Assembly: GCF_025457605.1 (NCBI RefSeq)
Contig: NZ_JAMZFY010000001.1
Span: 1,488,001 to 1,552,000 of the forward strand
Length of the DNA: 64,000 nucleotides
Direction of reading: 5' to 3'
Origin: Haloarcula laminariae
GTDB lineage: Archaea > Halobacteriota > Halobacteria > Halobacteriales > Haloarculaceae
The notes beneath the pieces are model-generated. The model did no database searches and was not told the origin of the DNA. It saw only the letters and a list, made by a program, of their open reading frames with translations. Shown here piece by piece: positions 1-8,090 of the stretch. How positions within the stretch are numbered: position 1 is the stretch's first letter; each line of letters begins with the position of its first letter. A program made the translations under genes and the position numbers.

Positions 1-459
1 ATACCAGACGCCGGAGAACACGGCCGCAAGGTACGCGCTCGTCGTGTACACGACGGTGTGGGCGCTCTGGACGATTCCCCGCGACCCCCGTGCCAGCACC
101 AGGCCAGCGTGAAAGGTCAGTAACGTGACCGCCGCTGCGACCGTGATATACAGCGAGTTCAGGACGAAGGCCGTGAGTAACTGCCAGCTCGCGGTGGGGG
201 CCACCCCGTACCGAGCGGCCGCGGTAGCGTACCCCGCCGGCGGTTGTCCCGATTGCTGGACGCCGATACCGGCCAAGGTCAGCGGAATGGCATACGCCAT
301 CAGATTGACCAAGTACACGCCGAAAAGCGAGCCGGCCTGGCGGACGACTTCACCTCGCGTCGACGCGTACGTGCTCGTCTGGAACTCGACGAACCGGTGG
401 GGACGGAAGAGCGCGTCGAACACACTCCGGACGACAGAGTCCAACCCCTTGGTGGCCAT
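1..459 (-). CDS. Multi-pass membrane protein, C-terminus cut by the window edge
   Basis: Open reading frame of at least 153 codons starting at the ATG at 459 and running off the left edge. The soluble N-terminus (MATKGLDSVVRSVFDALFRP) is followed by at least three hydrophobic segments around residues 47-70, 98-128 and 140-153. The soluble head with a conserved-looking FRPHRF motif before membrane helices resembles haloarchaeal Yip1-like membrane proteins, but that is an impression and not a domain match. Function unknown. Codon use is high in G/C at third positions, which supports real coding. A second ATG at 464 is in another frame. Confidence 0.65.
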   Translation of the reverse strand, partial: MATKGLDSVVRSVFDALFRPHRFVEFQTSTYASTRGEVVRQAGSLFGVYLVNLMAYAIPLTLAGIGVQQSGQPPAGYATAAARYGVAPTASWQLLTAFVLNSLYITVAAAVTLLTFHAGLVLARGSRGIVQSAHTVVYTTSAYLAAVFSGVWY

Positions 460-650
460 ACCATTTACTTATCTAATGCTGTGTTATAGATTATGATTCC
501 TACAGTCAATGGTCTCATCCATAACAGTAGTTGAAAACATAATTTCTATATTCAGAATTTCCTCTGAACCTGACTGAGTTGAATCGGTAACTAGGACAGC
601 GTACTGACTACGACTGGGGACCGCTGTGGGTTTGGGACGAGAGTCGCGTG

Positions 651-1121
651 TCAATTACCGAGACGGCTGCTCCATACTCCACCAACAATGAGCGCTATTC
701 CAGCGGCCCCTCCGAGAACTCCAGTCCCCATCGACAACGGACTCATCGCAACTACGGTGTGTACCAGATAAACTGATTCATTGTGGCTAACAAAATAACT
801 GTTCACAATGTCGTTTCGGTACTCGAAGTTGCTTCCGCTATCGGACGCCCCACGATCTGTATACGTCAATTGTGGTGATTGGCTGGCACGTGTGACGGCT
901 GTCTGTTCTGCTGACGAGAGTGTCGAAAAAGGGACTGTATCAATGTCAGACGCAGAGTACGATTCCAAAGTGGATGCCATCGCTTCTTCGCTTGGTTCTT
1001 GTTCAATTATTGAAGTCGTGTGTGCTGGAAAGCCGAGATACAGTAATCCAACACCCGCCACCAGACTGAGGATACCGATGCTGAGAACAATCTGGGACCG
1101 CTCCAGCCGTGCTATGCCCAT
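651..1121 (-). CDS. Haloarchaeal membrane-anchored protein, unknown function
   Basis: About 156 residues when started at MGIARLERSQ. A longer frame opens at 1229, but its first 36 codons look non-coding (Cys- and His-rich). Two hydrophobic helices, about residues 10-31 and 130-150, flank a polar Ser/Asp-rich region with an HNESVYLVHT motif, so a small external domain held by N- and C-terminal anchors is likely. I do not recognise the family with certainty; the central region loosely recalls haloarchaeal proteins of the DUF7979 type. Base composition is lower in GC than the downstream iron genes. Confidence 0.6.
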   Translation of the reverse strand: MGIARLERSQIVLSIGILSLVAGVGLLYLGFPAHTTSIIEQEPSEEAMASTLESYSASDIDTVPFSTLSSAEQTAVTRASQSPQLTYTDRGASDSGSNFEYRNDIVNSYFVSHNESVYLVHTVVAMSPLSMGTGVLGGAAGIALIVGGVWSSRLGN

Positions 1122-1442
1122 AACGTAATTGTGGAATATGTGTCTACTCTGTTCACATTTGTGTTTCACGTTTCGGTCACTGCTCGCACTGAACGATGTG
1201 TGCTTCACCACATGTGGCAGCTGTCTCACTCACTACGCTGAGACCGTATTTTCACCCACTAATAACCAAGACAGGAAGTTCACCCCCAATATACTGCTCG
1301 CTGGTCTCAAGATAGGTACGAGACTGGTTGCGGGCCGGTTGCCATTCGCAGGTCTAGTACTCCTGTTGTACTGGAGACAGACGCCGTCGCGGGCATCTGC
1401 AACCTCTAGTCTGTATCGCGGTACTACCGAATTGGAAAGTGA

Positions 1443-1458
1443 TTTAGGCTGGCCTAAA
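1443..1458. promoter_or_regulatory. Iron-box-like palindrome (DtxR/SirR/Idr type) before the HTH regulator
   Basis: TTTAGGCTGGCCTAAA is a perfect inverted repeat with 7-base arms and a TG centre; flanking A and T extend each arm to eight. It ends 13 bases before the start at 1472, so it covers the promoter. DtxR/IdeR-family iron regulators bind TTAGG...CCTAA boxes and haloarchaea encode SirR/Idr members of that family. The same arms recur at 2427-2442. Iron-dependent repression is inferred. The roughly 320 bases between 1122 and 1442 hold no other credible feature. Confidence 0.75.
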
Positions 1459-1471
1459 TAACTACTGTCCC

Positions 1472-2338
1472 ATGACGGCCAAAGGCTCAGGGAAGCAGAT
1501 GACGGGGGAAGGGAACGACGGGCTGGCCGGGAACGCCGTCGAATCCGTGGCGTTCCTCGCCCGTTCGGAGCACCGGCTTCACGTGCTCGATTTGTTGGCT
1601 GACGGCGACCGCTCCCGTGAGAAGTTGCGCGAGCGGACGGACGCGACTCGAGTGACACTGAGCCGCGTCCTCGGCGACCTCGAAGCCCGGGGGTTCATCC
1701 AACGACGAAACGTCGATGGGAACTACGAACTGTCCACCTTCGGTGAACTGGTTCATCGAGATTTCGCTCGGTTACTGGGCACGGTGTCAGTCGGGCAGAG
1801 CTATCCGGACCTGATATCACGACTCCCGACCGACTGGTTCGACTTTGACCTTCAGTGCCTCGTTGACGGCGAACAGGTCCACGGAGAGAGCGCAGACCCG
1901 CTCGCGGGCGCCCGGACTGTTGCGAACGCCATCAGGGAGGGGTCTTCGTGTGCATCGCTCGTCGGGACGTTTACCTCGCTTCCGATGCACGCACACGAGA
2001 CGGATATCCGCGTCGGGGGCGACACGGATGTGCGCGTCGTTTTCGACTCGACCGTCACCGAAGCCATGCTCGAAGACCAATCACTACGGGCCAAGTGGCG
2101 GGGCATCGAGGACGCCACAGACTCGACAGTCTATTACAGCCTCGACCAGCGTGTCCCCTGCACTATCGACCTTATCGACGACGAGAGGGTGTTCCTGACC
2201 GTCGACCGAGAACAGGAGACCGGCTTCGATATCATCTCGTGTTCGCACCCCGACGTGGTGGCGTGGGCCGACCGAGTAATCTGCGAGTACCGTGACAGCG
2301 CGGTACCGCTCAACCAGCTGTCAGCCAGCGCGGACTGA
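1472..2338 (+). CDS. HTH transcriptional regulator with FilR1-like C-terminal domain
   Basis: 288 residues. Residues about 20-90 form a winged helix (repeat of the type SREKLRERTDATRVTLSRVL, then a wing ending YELSTFGELV). The rest resembles the FilR1/MTH1 middle domain of archaeal regulators, with the stretch VRVVFDSTVTEAML and a DHPDVVAWAD-like end (here SHPDVVAWAD). Such regulators often sit beside transport genes in haloarchaea. It lies upstream of and in the same direction as an iron-siderophore ABC system, and both promoters carry the same iron-box palindrome, so it is probably iron-regulated itself. Whether it controls the ABC genes is inference. An internal ATG at 1499 is an alternative start. 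Confidence 0.8.
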   Translation: MTAKGSGKQMTGEGNDGLAGNAVESVAFLARSEHRLHVLDLLADGDRSREKLRERTDATRVTLSRVLGDLEARGFIQRRNVDGNYELSTFGELVHRDFARLLGTVSVGQSYPDLISRLPTDWFDFDLQCLVDGEQVHGESADPLAGARTVANAIREGSSCASLVGTFTSLPMHAHETDIRVGGDTDVRVVFDSTVTEAMLEDQSLRAKWRGIEDATDSTVYYSLDQRVPCTIDLIDDERVFLTVDREQETGFDIISCSHPDVVAWADRVICEYRDSAVPLNQLSASAD

Positions 2339-2426
2339 CAGGAACTACACACGGTGTGTTCGCTGTAATACGCCGTGAACATCCTTCGCGCCACGTCAAT
2401 CCGAACAGCGGGAATCAATAAGCCGT

Positions 2427-2442
2427 TTTAGGCCTGCCTAAA
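2427..2442. promoter_or_regulatory. Second iron-box-like palindrome, before the ABC operon
   Basis: TTTAGGCCTGCCTAAA has the same 7-base arms as the box at 1443-1458 with a CT centre. It ends only three bases before the ATG of the substrate-binding protein at 2446. A bound regulator would cover the transcription start of a leaderless message. The adenine/thymine-rich CAATAAG at 2415-2421 fits the TATA position. Repression by an iron-loaded DtxR-family protein is inferred. Confidence 0.75.
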
Positions 2443-2445
2443 TAT

Positions 2446-3588
2446 ATGGCACGTAGACGCCGAGTACTTGCAAGCAGCGCTAGTCTCATCGCCGCCGGTC
2501 TCGCCGGTTGCGGTGGAAACTCCGGCAGTGAGTCGGGCAGTACGAACTCGCCGAGTACTGAACCATATACAGTCCAAATAGACCCCAACGACCCCTATAC
2601 GTTTGAGGAGGTGCCCGAGACGTACGGCGTGGGCACAAGCCCCTTCTTGGACATGGGCATGGCGCTCGGGATTCAGCCGAGTGCGACCACCGGTCTCGAA
2701 CGCGCCCCGTTGAAGTTCTACGACCTCCTCGAGCTGGGGTTCGACGAGAGCCAGGTCACCAAACTCGCCAGCGATGCCGAGTCCGGCTATGACAGGGAGA
2801 ACTTCTACGCCGCCGACGCCGATGTCTGGCTCATCTCCCGCACCAATATCGGTCGCTATGTCAACTGGGACGACTCTGATTTCGAGGAAGTCGAGTCCCA
2901 GACCGGTCCCTTCCTCGGCACCACGCTTCGCTTTGCTCCCCAGTCCGCCGTCCAAGCGGAACCGAACCCGTACACGATGTACGAGGCCTTCGAGAAGGTC
3001 GCAAAGGTTTTCCAGCGCCAACAGCGGTTCGAGGCCTGGCAGTCACTCCACGACGACCTCATGAGCACCATTGAAGAAGGGCTGCCGCCGGAAGACGAAC
3101 GCCCCACGGTCGCGGCCATCTGGCGCGGCGTCAGCCCCGACTCCGGCCAGTTCCGCATCGCGCCCCTGCACCGTCTCGGGAACAACACCAAGTCCTACAA
3201 TCGCGTCGGCATGCAGGACGCCTTCGAAGGCCAGTATCCGGACGGCCCAATCGGCTACGAGGAACTACTCCGTGCTGACCCTGACTACATCGGCGCCGTC
3301 GGCGCGCTCACGTCCCAGACCCACGAGGAGTTCGTGAACACCACCGTCGAGCCGTTCGAGAGCAACGAGAACGGCCAGCAGCTCAGCGCCGTCCGGAACG
3401 GCAACGTCATCCGAAGCGGCGGCCAGTACATGGGCCCTATCGTCGATATGTTCTCCACGGAAGCCGTCGCAAAACAGGTCTATCCCGACGAGTTCGGCGA
3501 ATGGCCCGGCTCCGTCGGTGCCGTTCCGGAGGGAGAGCAGCTCTTCGACCGCCAGCGCCTCCGCGATATCGTCAACGGCGACCTATAG
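2446..3588 (+). CDS. Iron(III)-siderophore ABC transporter substrate-binding lipoprotein
   Basis: 380 residues. The N-terminus MARRRRVLASSASLIAAG with lipobox LAGC (Cys22) is a Tat lipoprotein signal, so the protein is exported folded and anchored to the outer face of the membrane. A Ser/Gly/Thr-rich linker follows, then a periplasmic-binding domain of the FepB/BtuF helical-backbone class. The family recognises ferric siderophores or related chelates. It is the first gene of a three-gene unit with a FecCD permease (5 bases later) and an ATPase, and has an iron-box palindrome directly upstream. The exact ligand cannot be read from sequence; cobalamin is the main alternative, but the iron boxes argue for iron. 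Confidence 0.85.
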   Translation: MARRRRVLASSASLIAAGLAGCGGNSGSESGSTNSPSTEPYTVQIDPNDPYTFEEVPETYGVGTSPFLDMGMALGIQPSATTGLERAPLKFYDLLELGFDESQVTKLASDAESGYDRENFYAADADVWLISRTNIGRYVNWDDSDFEEVESQTGPFLGTTLRFAPQSAVQAEPNPYTMYEAFEKVAKVFQRQQRFEAWQSLHDDLMSTIEEGLPPEDERPTVAAIWRGVSPDSGQFRIAPLHRLGNNTKSYNRVGMQDAFEGQYPDGPIGYEELLRADPDYIGAVGALTSQTHEEFVNTTVEPFESNENGQQLSAVRNGNVIRSGGQYMGPIVDMFSTEAVAKQVYPDEFGEWPGSVGAVPEGEQLFDRQRLRDIVNGDL

Positions 3589-3593
3589 AGTCG

Positions 3594-4706
3594 ATGTTGG
3601 GAATTTTCGAACGTATCAGACGGCGCCAGTCGGCGGCTGGCCGCTGGTACGCCGACTCGGCACTCGCCGGCGTCGCGCTCGGGAGCATCGCGGTGTTGGT
3701 CGGCGCGACCCTCCTGCAGGTGAGCTTCGGCGCGTTCCCGCTGACGCTCGGCGAAGCCTGGGGGGCAGTCTTTGACCCCGAAGTCCTGTTCAGCGTCGAA
3801 GCGTGGCAGGCGTTCCTGCTCGGGAGTGACATCCCCGAGTGGTTCACTCCCCAGCAGCACATCGTCTGGAACATCCGGCTGCCGCGCATCTTCGTCGGCG
3901 TGCTCGTCGGCGCAAACCTCGCCGTCTCCGGTGCCATCTTCCAGATTATCACGCGGAACGAACTCGCCAGCCCGTACATCCTCGGCGTCAGCGACGGCGC
4001 CGGTCTCGTCGTGCTGGTCGTCCTGACAGCGTTCTCCGAGCTGCTCCCGTTCGTGCCCGTGCTGGCGGCGCTGGGAGGCGGCATGGCGTTCCTGCTGGTG
4101 TATGTCATCGCGTGGAAGAACGGCACCAGCCCGGTCAGACTCGTGTTGGCGGGCGTCATCGTCGGCACCGTCTTCGGGTCGGTACAGCGCGCGCTGTTCT
4201 TCTTTATCGACGACCTCAGCACCGTGATGTCTGCGCAGGCCTGGCTCTCGGGGACGTTGCTGAACACCGACTGGGGCGAGGTCCGCATTGCACTCCCGTT
4301 CACGGTGCTCGCGCTCGCGCTCGCGTTCACGGTGACCAAGGAGCTGGACGTGCTCGCGCTCGGGGAGGAGACCGCGGATTCCCTCGGCATGCCCGTCGAG
4401 AAGATGCGGTTCGCAGTCGCCGGCATCGCCGTGTTGTCGACGGCGGCTGCTATCGCGGTTGCGGGCCTCATCGGTTTCGTCGGGCTCATCGTCCCGCACA
4501 TGGTCCGGAACGTGGTTGGCAGCGACTCGCAGCGGCTCCTGCTGGGTTGTCTGTTCCTCGGGCCAGCGCTGTTGGTCGGTGCGGATGTCGGCGCTCGCCT
4601 CGCGCTTAACCCCATCCAACTCCCGGTCGGTATCATTACAGGACTGGTCGGTGGCCCGTACTTCCTCTACCTGATGCGGAAGACGGAAAATCTGGGTGAA
4701 GTCTGA
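3594..4706 (+). CDS. FecCD-family ABC transporter permease
   Basis: 370 residues from the ATG at 3594, five bases after the previous stop; a longer in-frame ORF from 3501 would overlap the lipoprotein and is rejected. Repeated hydrophobic segments give about ten membrane helices, typical of FecCD/BtuC permeases. Family landmarks seen are LPRIFVGVLVGANLAVSGAI, ASPYILGVSDGAGL and, near the C-terminus, GLIVPHMVR(N) with the ATPase-coupling loop LALGEETADSLG. It forms the membrane channel for substrate handed over by the lipoprotein. Its TGA overlaps the ATG of the ATPase gene, which implies coupled translation. Confidence 0.9.
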   Translation: MLGIFERIRRRQSAAGRWYADSALAGVALGSIAVLVGATLLQVSFGAFPLTLGEAWGAVFDPEVLFSVEAWQAFLLGSDIPEWFTPQQHIVWNIRLPRIFVGVLVGANLAVSGAIFQIITRNELASPYILGVSDGAGLVVLVVLTAFSELLPFVPVLAALGGGMAFLLVYVIAWKNGTSPVRLVLAGVIVGTVFGSVQRALFFFIDDLSTVMSAQAWLSGTLLNTDWGEVRIALPFTVLALALAFTVTKELDVLALGEETADSLGMPVEKMRFAVAGIAVLSTAAAIAVAGLIGFVGLIVPHMVRNVVGSDSQRLLLGCLFLGPALLVGADVGARLALNPIQLPVGIITGLVGGPYFLYLMRKTENLGEV

Positions 4707-5584
4707 TGCGGGGAGAGGAGATGTCACGTGAGCGTGGAAACAGCCATAATTCCTCGGGTAACGGCACGGACGAGCCGCCGTCACAGACCGCACTCGATGC
4801 CGATGAACTCGTCGTCGGTTATCCAAGCGCGGACGAACCAGTCATCGACGGGCAAACGCTCGCGGTGCCTGAAGGCGAGGTAACGGCGCTCATCGGGCCC
4901 AACGGCAGCGGGAAGTCAACGCTGCTGAAGGGGCTTGCGAACCGGCTGGAGCCCGAGGACGGACGCGTACTGCTGGACGGTCGGCGCGTCGATTCGTTCG
5001 GCCCCAAGGAACTCGCCCGGCGACTCGGGCGCCTCTCCCAACAGAACACCGCGCCGGACACCATCAGCGTCGAGGAGCTCGTCGAACGCGGCCGCTACCC
5101 CCACCAGGGGTTCTTCGAGTCCCAGACGGAGAAGGATGCGGACGCTGTCGATGACGCCATCGCAATGGCGGGGGTCGAGCACCTCCGCGACCGCGAGGTC
5201 GGGACGCTCAGCGGCGGGCAGACCCAGCTCATCTGGATCGCGATGGCACTCGCCCAGGACACCGACGTATTGCTGCTGGACGAGCCGACAACGTTCCTCG
5301 ATCCCCGACACCAGCTAGAGGTGATGCGCGTCGTGGAGACGCTTCGTGACGAAAGCGAGACGACAGTCGTCCTCGTACTCCACGATATCTCACAGGCGGC
5401 ACGCTACGCCGACAACGTGGTCGCGCTCAGAGACGGCTCGATCCACGCCAGTGGTTCGCCTGAGGCGGTCGTAACAGGCGAACTTCTCGCAGACGTGTTC
5501 GATATCAACTCGAAGGTTATCGAGACCGAACACGGCCCCGTGGTTGTCCCTCTGGATCCGATTGAGGAGGACCATCCGGACTAA
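4706..5584 (+). CDS. Iron-siderophore ABC transporter ATP-binding protein (FepC/BtuD-like)
   Basis: 292 residues. Walker A GPNGSGKST at residues 64-72, Q-loop LSQQN, ABC signature LSGGQ, Walker B VLLLDEPTTFLD and an H-loop LVLHD are all present, so the ATPase is intact. The first 30 residues are a Ser/Asn-rich haloarchaeal extension; a second ATG at 4721 is possible. The start overlaps the permease stop by one base (TGATG). It powers import of the ferric chelate. The C-terminus after the H-loop has the usual DNVVALRDGSI and EAVVTGELLADVF elements of FecE/FepC proteins. Confidence 0.92.
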   Translation: MRGEEMSRERGNSHNSSGNGTDEPPSQTALDADELVVGYPSADEPVIDGQTLAVPEGEVTALIGPNGSGKSTLLKGLANRLEPEDGRVLLDGRRVDSFGPKELARRLGRLSQQNTAPDTISVEELVERGRYPHQGFFESQTEKDADAVDDAIAMAGVEHLRDREVGTLSGGQTQLIWIAMALAQDTDVLLLDEPTTFLDPRHQLEVMRVVETLRDESETTVVLVLHDISQAARYADNVVALRDGSIHASGSPEAVVTGELLADVFDINSKVIETEHGPVVVPLDPIEEDHPD

Positions 5585-6254
5585 CAGAGTGGGCCGGAGG
5601 CACTGCAGTGAGACAGCGGCCGCCGGAACGAGAGGAGGAAAGCCACGAGAAACTGGGATTTACGACGCAATCGAAGACGGGTTCGTGACCGTGTTCTTTG
5701 AACAGGCGGCGAAGAAGTTGAGAACGCCATTGTAGTGGCCGCAGTCTCACCCGAGGACGGTCGCCACGCGGATGCAGTCTCTCCGTCTCTGTGGACAGTA
5801 CGGTCGTCGAGTGGAACTACGAGCCCCAGGCCAACCGAGGCCGGAAAGAAGCTGCTCAGGACTGTTTTAACCGGCTATACTGGGATGACATGTCCATCGT
5901 TCTCTCTTGCTCCAGCAAGAGAATCCCGCCCTTGCCGTGAGTGACGAGTGTTCCGACGCACTGTCGGAACTGAGGAACGAACAGGGCGGGAGTGAATCAC
6001 GTAAGCTCTGTGTGACCCGCTGTAGGTGGAAGCCAGGCTGTGTGTAGTCTGCGTGGTTGTTGCCTTCGGGGCGAACCAGCGCTACCGGGACACTGACTGT
6101 GGCGTAATGAAGACGATCCGTTCCTCTTCAGACTTCGCTAACGTCTCTGATAGCCACATCGAGTACTGGGTGATGCGAAGGTGAGGTCCCTATGACGAGT
6201 CTCCACAAAACAACGTTGAAAGCTGCCCCCAGAACTGGTATCTGATTATCCGGC
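5585..6254. other. Gene-free region with two hairpins; possible IS200/IS605 relic
   Basis: No frame here has haloarchaeal codon use. Two strong hairpins stand out: TCTCTTGC/GCAAGAGA (5903-5922, 4-base loop) and GTTCCGAC/GTCGGAAC (5950-5970). They are bracketed by TCCCGCCC (5924-5931) and GGGCGGGA (about 5986-5993), which can pair around the second hairpin. Such right-end hairpins are common where haloarchaeal IS1341/TnpB elements have decayed, but no tnpB reading frame survives. The first hairpin could also terminate transcripts coming from the ABC operon. Confidence 0.35.
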
Positions 6255-6854
6255 TCACGGAACCTCTTCCACACAGTCCCGAAGTTCTATTTCACTCTCC
6301 CACTCGCAACACCGGTCACCAGTCAATAGGAGTTCGACATGCGAAGCAGCCATGCCGTTATCGAACCGGGTCCGCTCCACGTCCTCGTCTGTATAGCGAC
6401 GTTTCAGTATCCATGTTTTCTCCCGATATGCTGGTGCAAACAGGAGGCCCAGCTCCCAGACGTACCCGCCGTCGAAGTCTTCAATCACGCCGACAATGTG
6501 TGTGGCGCGACCACAGAGGATATCGAACACGCGAATCCACAGTTCGACTTCCTCGGGTGTCAGTCCGAACTCCTCTAACTGCATCGATACTGCGTCCGGT
6601 CTGTCTGCAAGTTTCTCGTAGACGAGTTTGCGTCGGGTTGCTGCACCGGTTTGTCCACCCGCGCCGGCAATCAAGTACCGGGTGTCATGCCCTTTGATCC
6701 GCCGCATCTCCTCGCCATTTACGATATCTTTGATACGCTGGTGCTCTGCCGGCGTGAGTTGGACGCCCTCGATTCCCGTGAGGATCGCCTCCTCATCCGG
6801 AATGGCATCTCCCACATCGTCACCAACCATAGGGTCAGTATCGTCAGCATCCAT
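6255..6854 (-). CDS. DUF7509-like cytosolic protein, possibly deoxyribosyltransferase-like fold
   Basis: 199 residues, acidic, no membrane segment or signal. After an acidic N-terminal tail it has TRYLIAGAGG near residue 60, a helix-rich middle, then ATHIVGVIEDFDGGYVWELG (about 118-137). The small-residue loop after a beta strand and the later Glu in WELG followed by a hydrophobic helix resemble the layout of nucleoside 2-deoxyribosyltransferase-like domains and haloarchaeal DUF7509 proteins. That is fold-level inference only. A TATA-like ATTAAT about 27 bases upstream of 6854 supports this start with a leaderless message. No functional partner is evident nearby. Confidence 0.65.
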   Translation of the reverse strand: MDADDTDPMVGDDVGDAIPDEEAILTGIEGVQLTPAEHQRIKDIVNGEEMRRIKGHDTRYLIAGAGGQTGAATRRKLVYEKLADRPDAVSMQLEEFGLTPEEVELWIRVFDILCGRATHIVGVIEDFDGGYVWELGLLFAPAYREKTWILKRRYTDEDVERTRFDNGMAASHVELLLTGDRCCEWESEIELRDCVEEVP

Positions 6855-6991
6855 TACTAGCCTATTCGATTGTCCTACACATTAATTGTGTGTCCACCGT
6901 TAGAATATACAATAAACTATTTTTGCACTAGTTGCGCTCCAGTCTCAACTGGACACAAGTATTTATGATGCTTCGATCCCAATCTGTACAT

Positions 6992-7417
6992 ATGCATCCC
7001 CCGGCAGAAACAGTCGGACGAGGTGGCGCCACTGACGAAGAGTTCGACACGTGGCGCGCGCTACAACGTGCGACTGATAAGAAACGGGCGGACATCATAG
7101 CCGATATTGTCGGTCATCCACTGGGCGCACCGACCGTTGAGGAACTTGATTACATGAATCCGCCGCTCAGTAGCGATGCCATTCGACGACACCTCAACAC
7201 GCTCGAAGATGCTGGGGTCGTCCGGGTCCGCGAGTTCGAACCCGGAGAACGGTTGCGTGATTTCCCGTACCAGTTCTTCGAGCTCACTGACAACGCTCGA
7301 GACCTCTTCGACCAGAACGGTCTCTTCCCGGAAGACGCATGGCGACGGCAATACGAGGCTGTGGAAAAAACCACCCGTATCCGTGACGTGGAAACCATGC
7401 CCAGGCCAGATGCGTAG
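6992..7417 (+). CDS. Winged-helix transcriptional regulator (ArsR/PadR-like)
   Basis: 141 residues from the ATG at 6992. The TATA-like TATTTAT at about 6960-6966 lies 27 bases upstream, favouring this start over ATGs at 6965 and 6968. The body has the haloarchaeal pattern EEFDTWRALQRATDKKRADI, APTVEELDYMNPPLS, a recognition helix DAIRRHLNTLEDAGVV and a wing ending FFELTDNARDLFDQNGLFP. This family is frequent on haloarchaeal plasmids and islands, usually followed by a small membrane protein, as here. It probably regulates its own unit. Confidence 0.8.
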   Translation: MHPPAETVGRGGATDEEFDTWRALQRATDKKRADIIADIVGHPLGAPTVEELDYMNPPLSSDAIRRHLNTLEDAGVVRVREFEPGERLRDFPYQFFELTDNARDLFDQNGLFPEDAWRRQYEAVEKTTRIRDVETMPRPDA

Positions 7418-7438
7418 CACGCTCCAGCTCCGAACCCC

Positions 7439-7742
7439 ATGAGCAGCAACAGCGCCGGAGCCGGGTACTGGAACGGCGACGGCTCCACACGGCAACAACG
7501 TGAGTATTAAACTGGAATATGCGGCCCTCGGAGCAGTCCTTAGCGCGGTCATATTCATCGGCGTGCTATCTACTGCTCACCCGCTCAGTATCGTGTTCGT
7601 ATTTGGGGCTGGAAGCGGTATTGTCACGCTCGGTATCCTCCGCCCGGAAACCTCACCACGTCAGATGTGGACCTCAGCCGATACTCTCTCCGATTCTTGT
7701 TCATGCTTTCGCTCCTCTGGGAAACAATTTGGGCACTGGTAG
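7439..7742 (+). pseudogene. Small membrane protein, apparently split by a one-base frameshift
   Basis: A 23-codon frame starts at the ATG at 7439 and ends with TAA at 7508-7510. An overlapping frame opens at GTG 7500 and encodes 80 residues with two hydrophobic helices (YAALGAVLSAVIFIGVLSTA, then SIVFVFGAGSGIVTLGIL). Removing one T from TATTAAACTG at the junction joins them into one reading frame (…RQQREYKLEYAALG…), with soluble head plus two helices. The tail after RPETS reads like non-coding sequence, so the 3' end is probably also lost. Alternatively the two frames are separate overlapping peptides. It follows the regulator gene by 21 bases. Confidence 0.45.
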
Positions 7743-7857
7743 TCCTGTGACGTGAATATCGCCGCCGTACAAAGTGTCCAAGCGGGAACATCCCCTCCCG
7801 CTCACCGTCATAGTCTCCTCCCAGAACAGTTTCTAGTGCTGTTCTTAGTCTTGGCAT

Positions 7858-8058
7858 GATGTCGATACTCAAAGCCATTTGATATTGTGATGTACCAGTG
7901 ATCCCGGTAATTTCGAACCGGACACCGCCCTCGCTCCCCGATATCACGCGAATATCCACCCCGTGGGCGTCGGCGACTCGCTTGACGATATGAACTCTTT
8001 TCGGCGATGTATACCCGAATGTACGGGGGAGATAGTGCGGGCTGATTGAGCCACACAA
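7858..8058 (-). pseudogene. Relic of a histidine kinase C-terminus (HATPase_c end)
   Basis: On the minus strand the stretch IVKRVADAHGVDIRVI followed by GSEGGVRFEITGI matches the last part of haloarchaeal sensor kinase HATPase_c domains (GLGLxIVxxIxxAHGW…GGARFEFTGV). The preceding TFGYTS resembles the ATP-lid region, but the G2 glycines are missing. The H-box, N-box and G1 box are absent, and downstream codons to 7624 do not look coding. This is therefore a fragment, not a gene. It lies head to head with the intact kinase at 8091. Confidence 0.55.
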
Positions 8059-8090
8059 CTTTCATACGAGTTGACTGAGGGTATTCTGAT

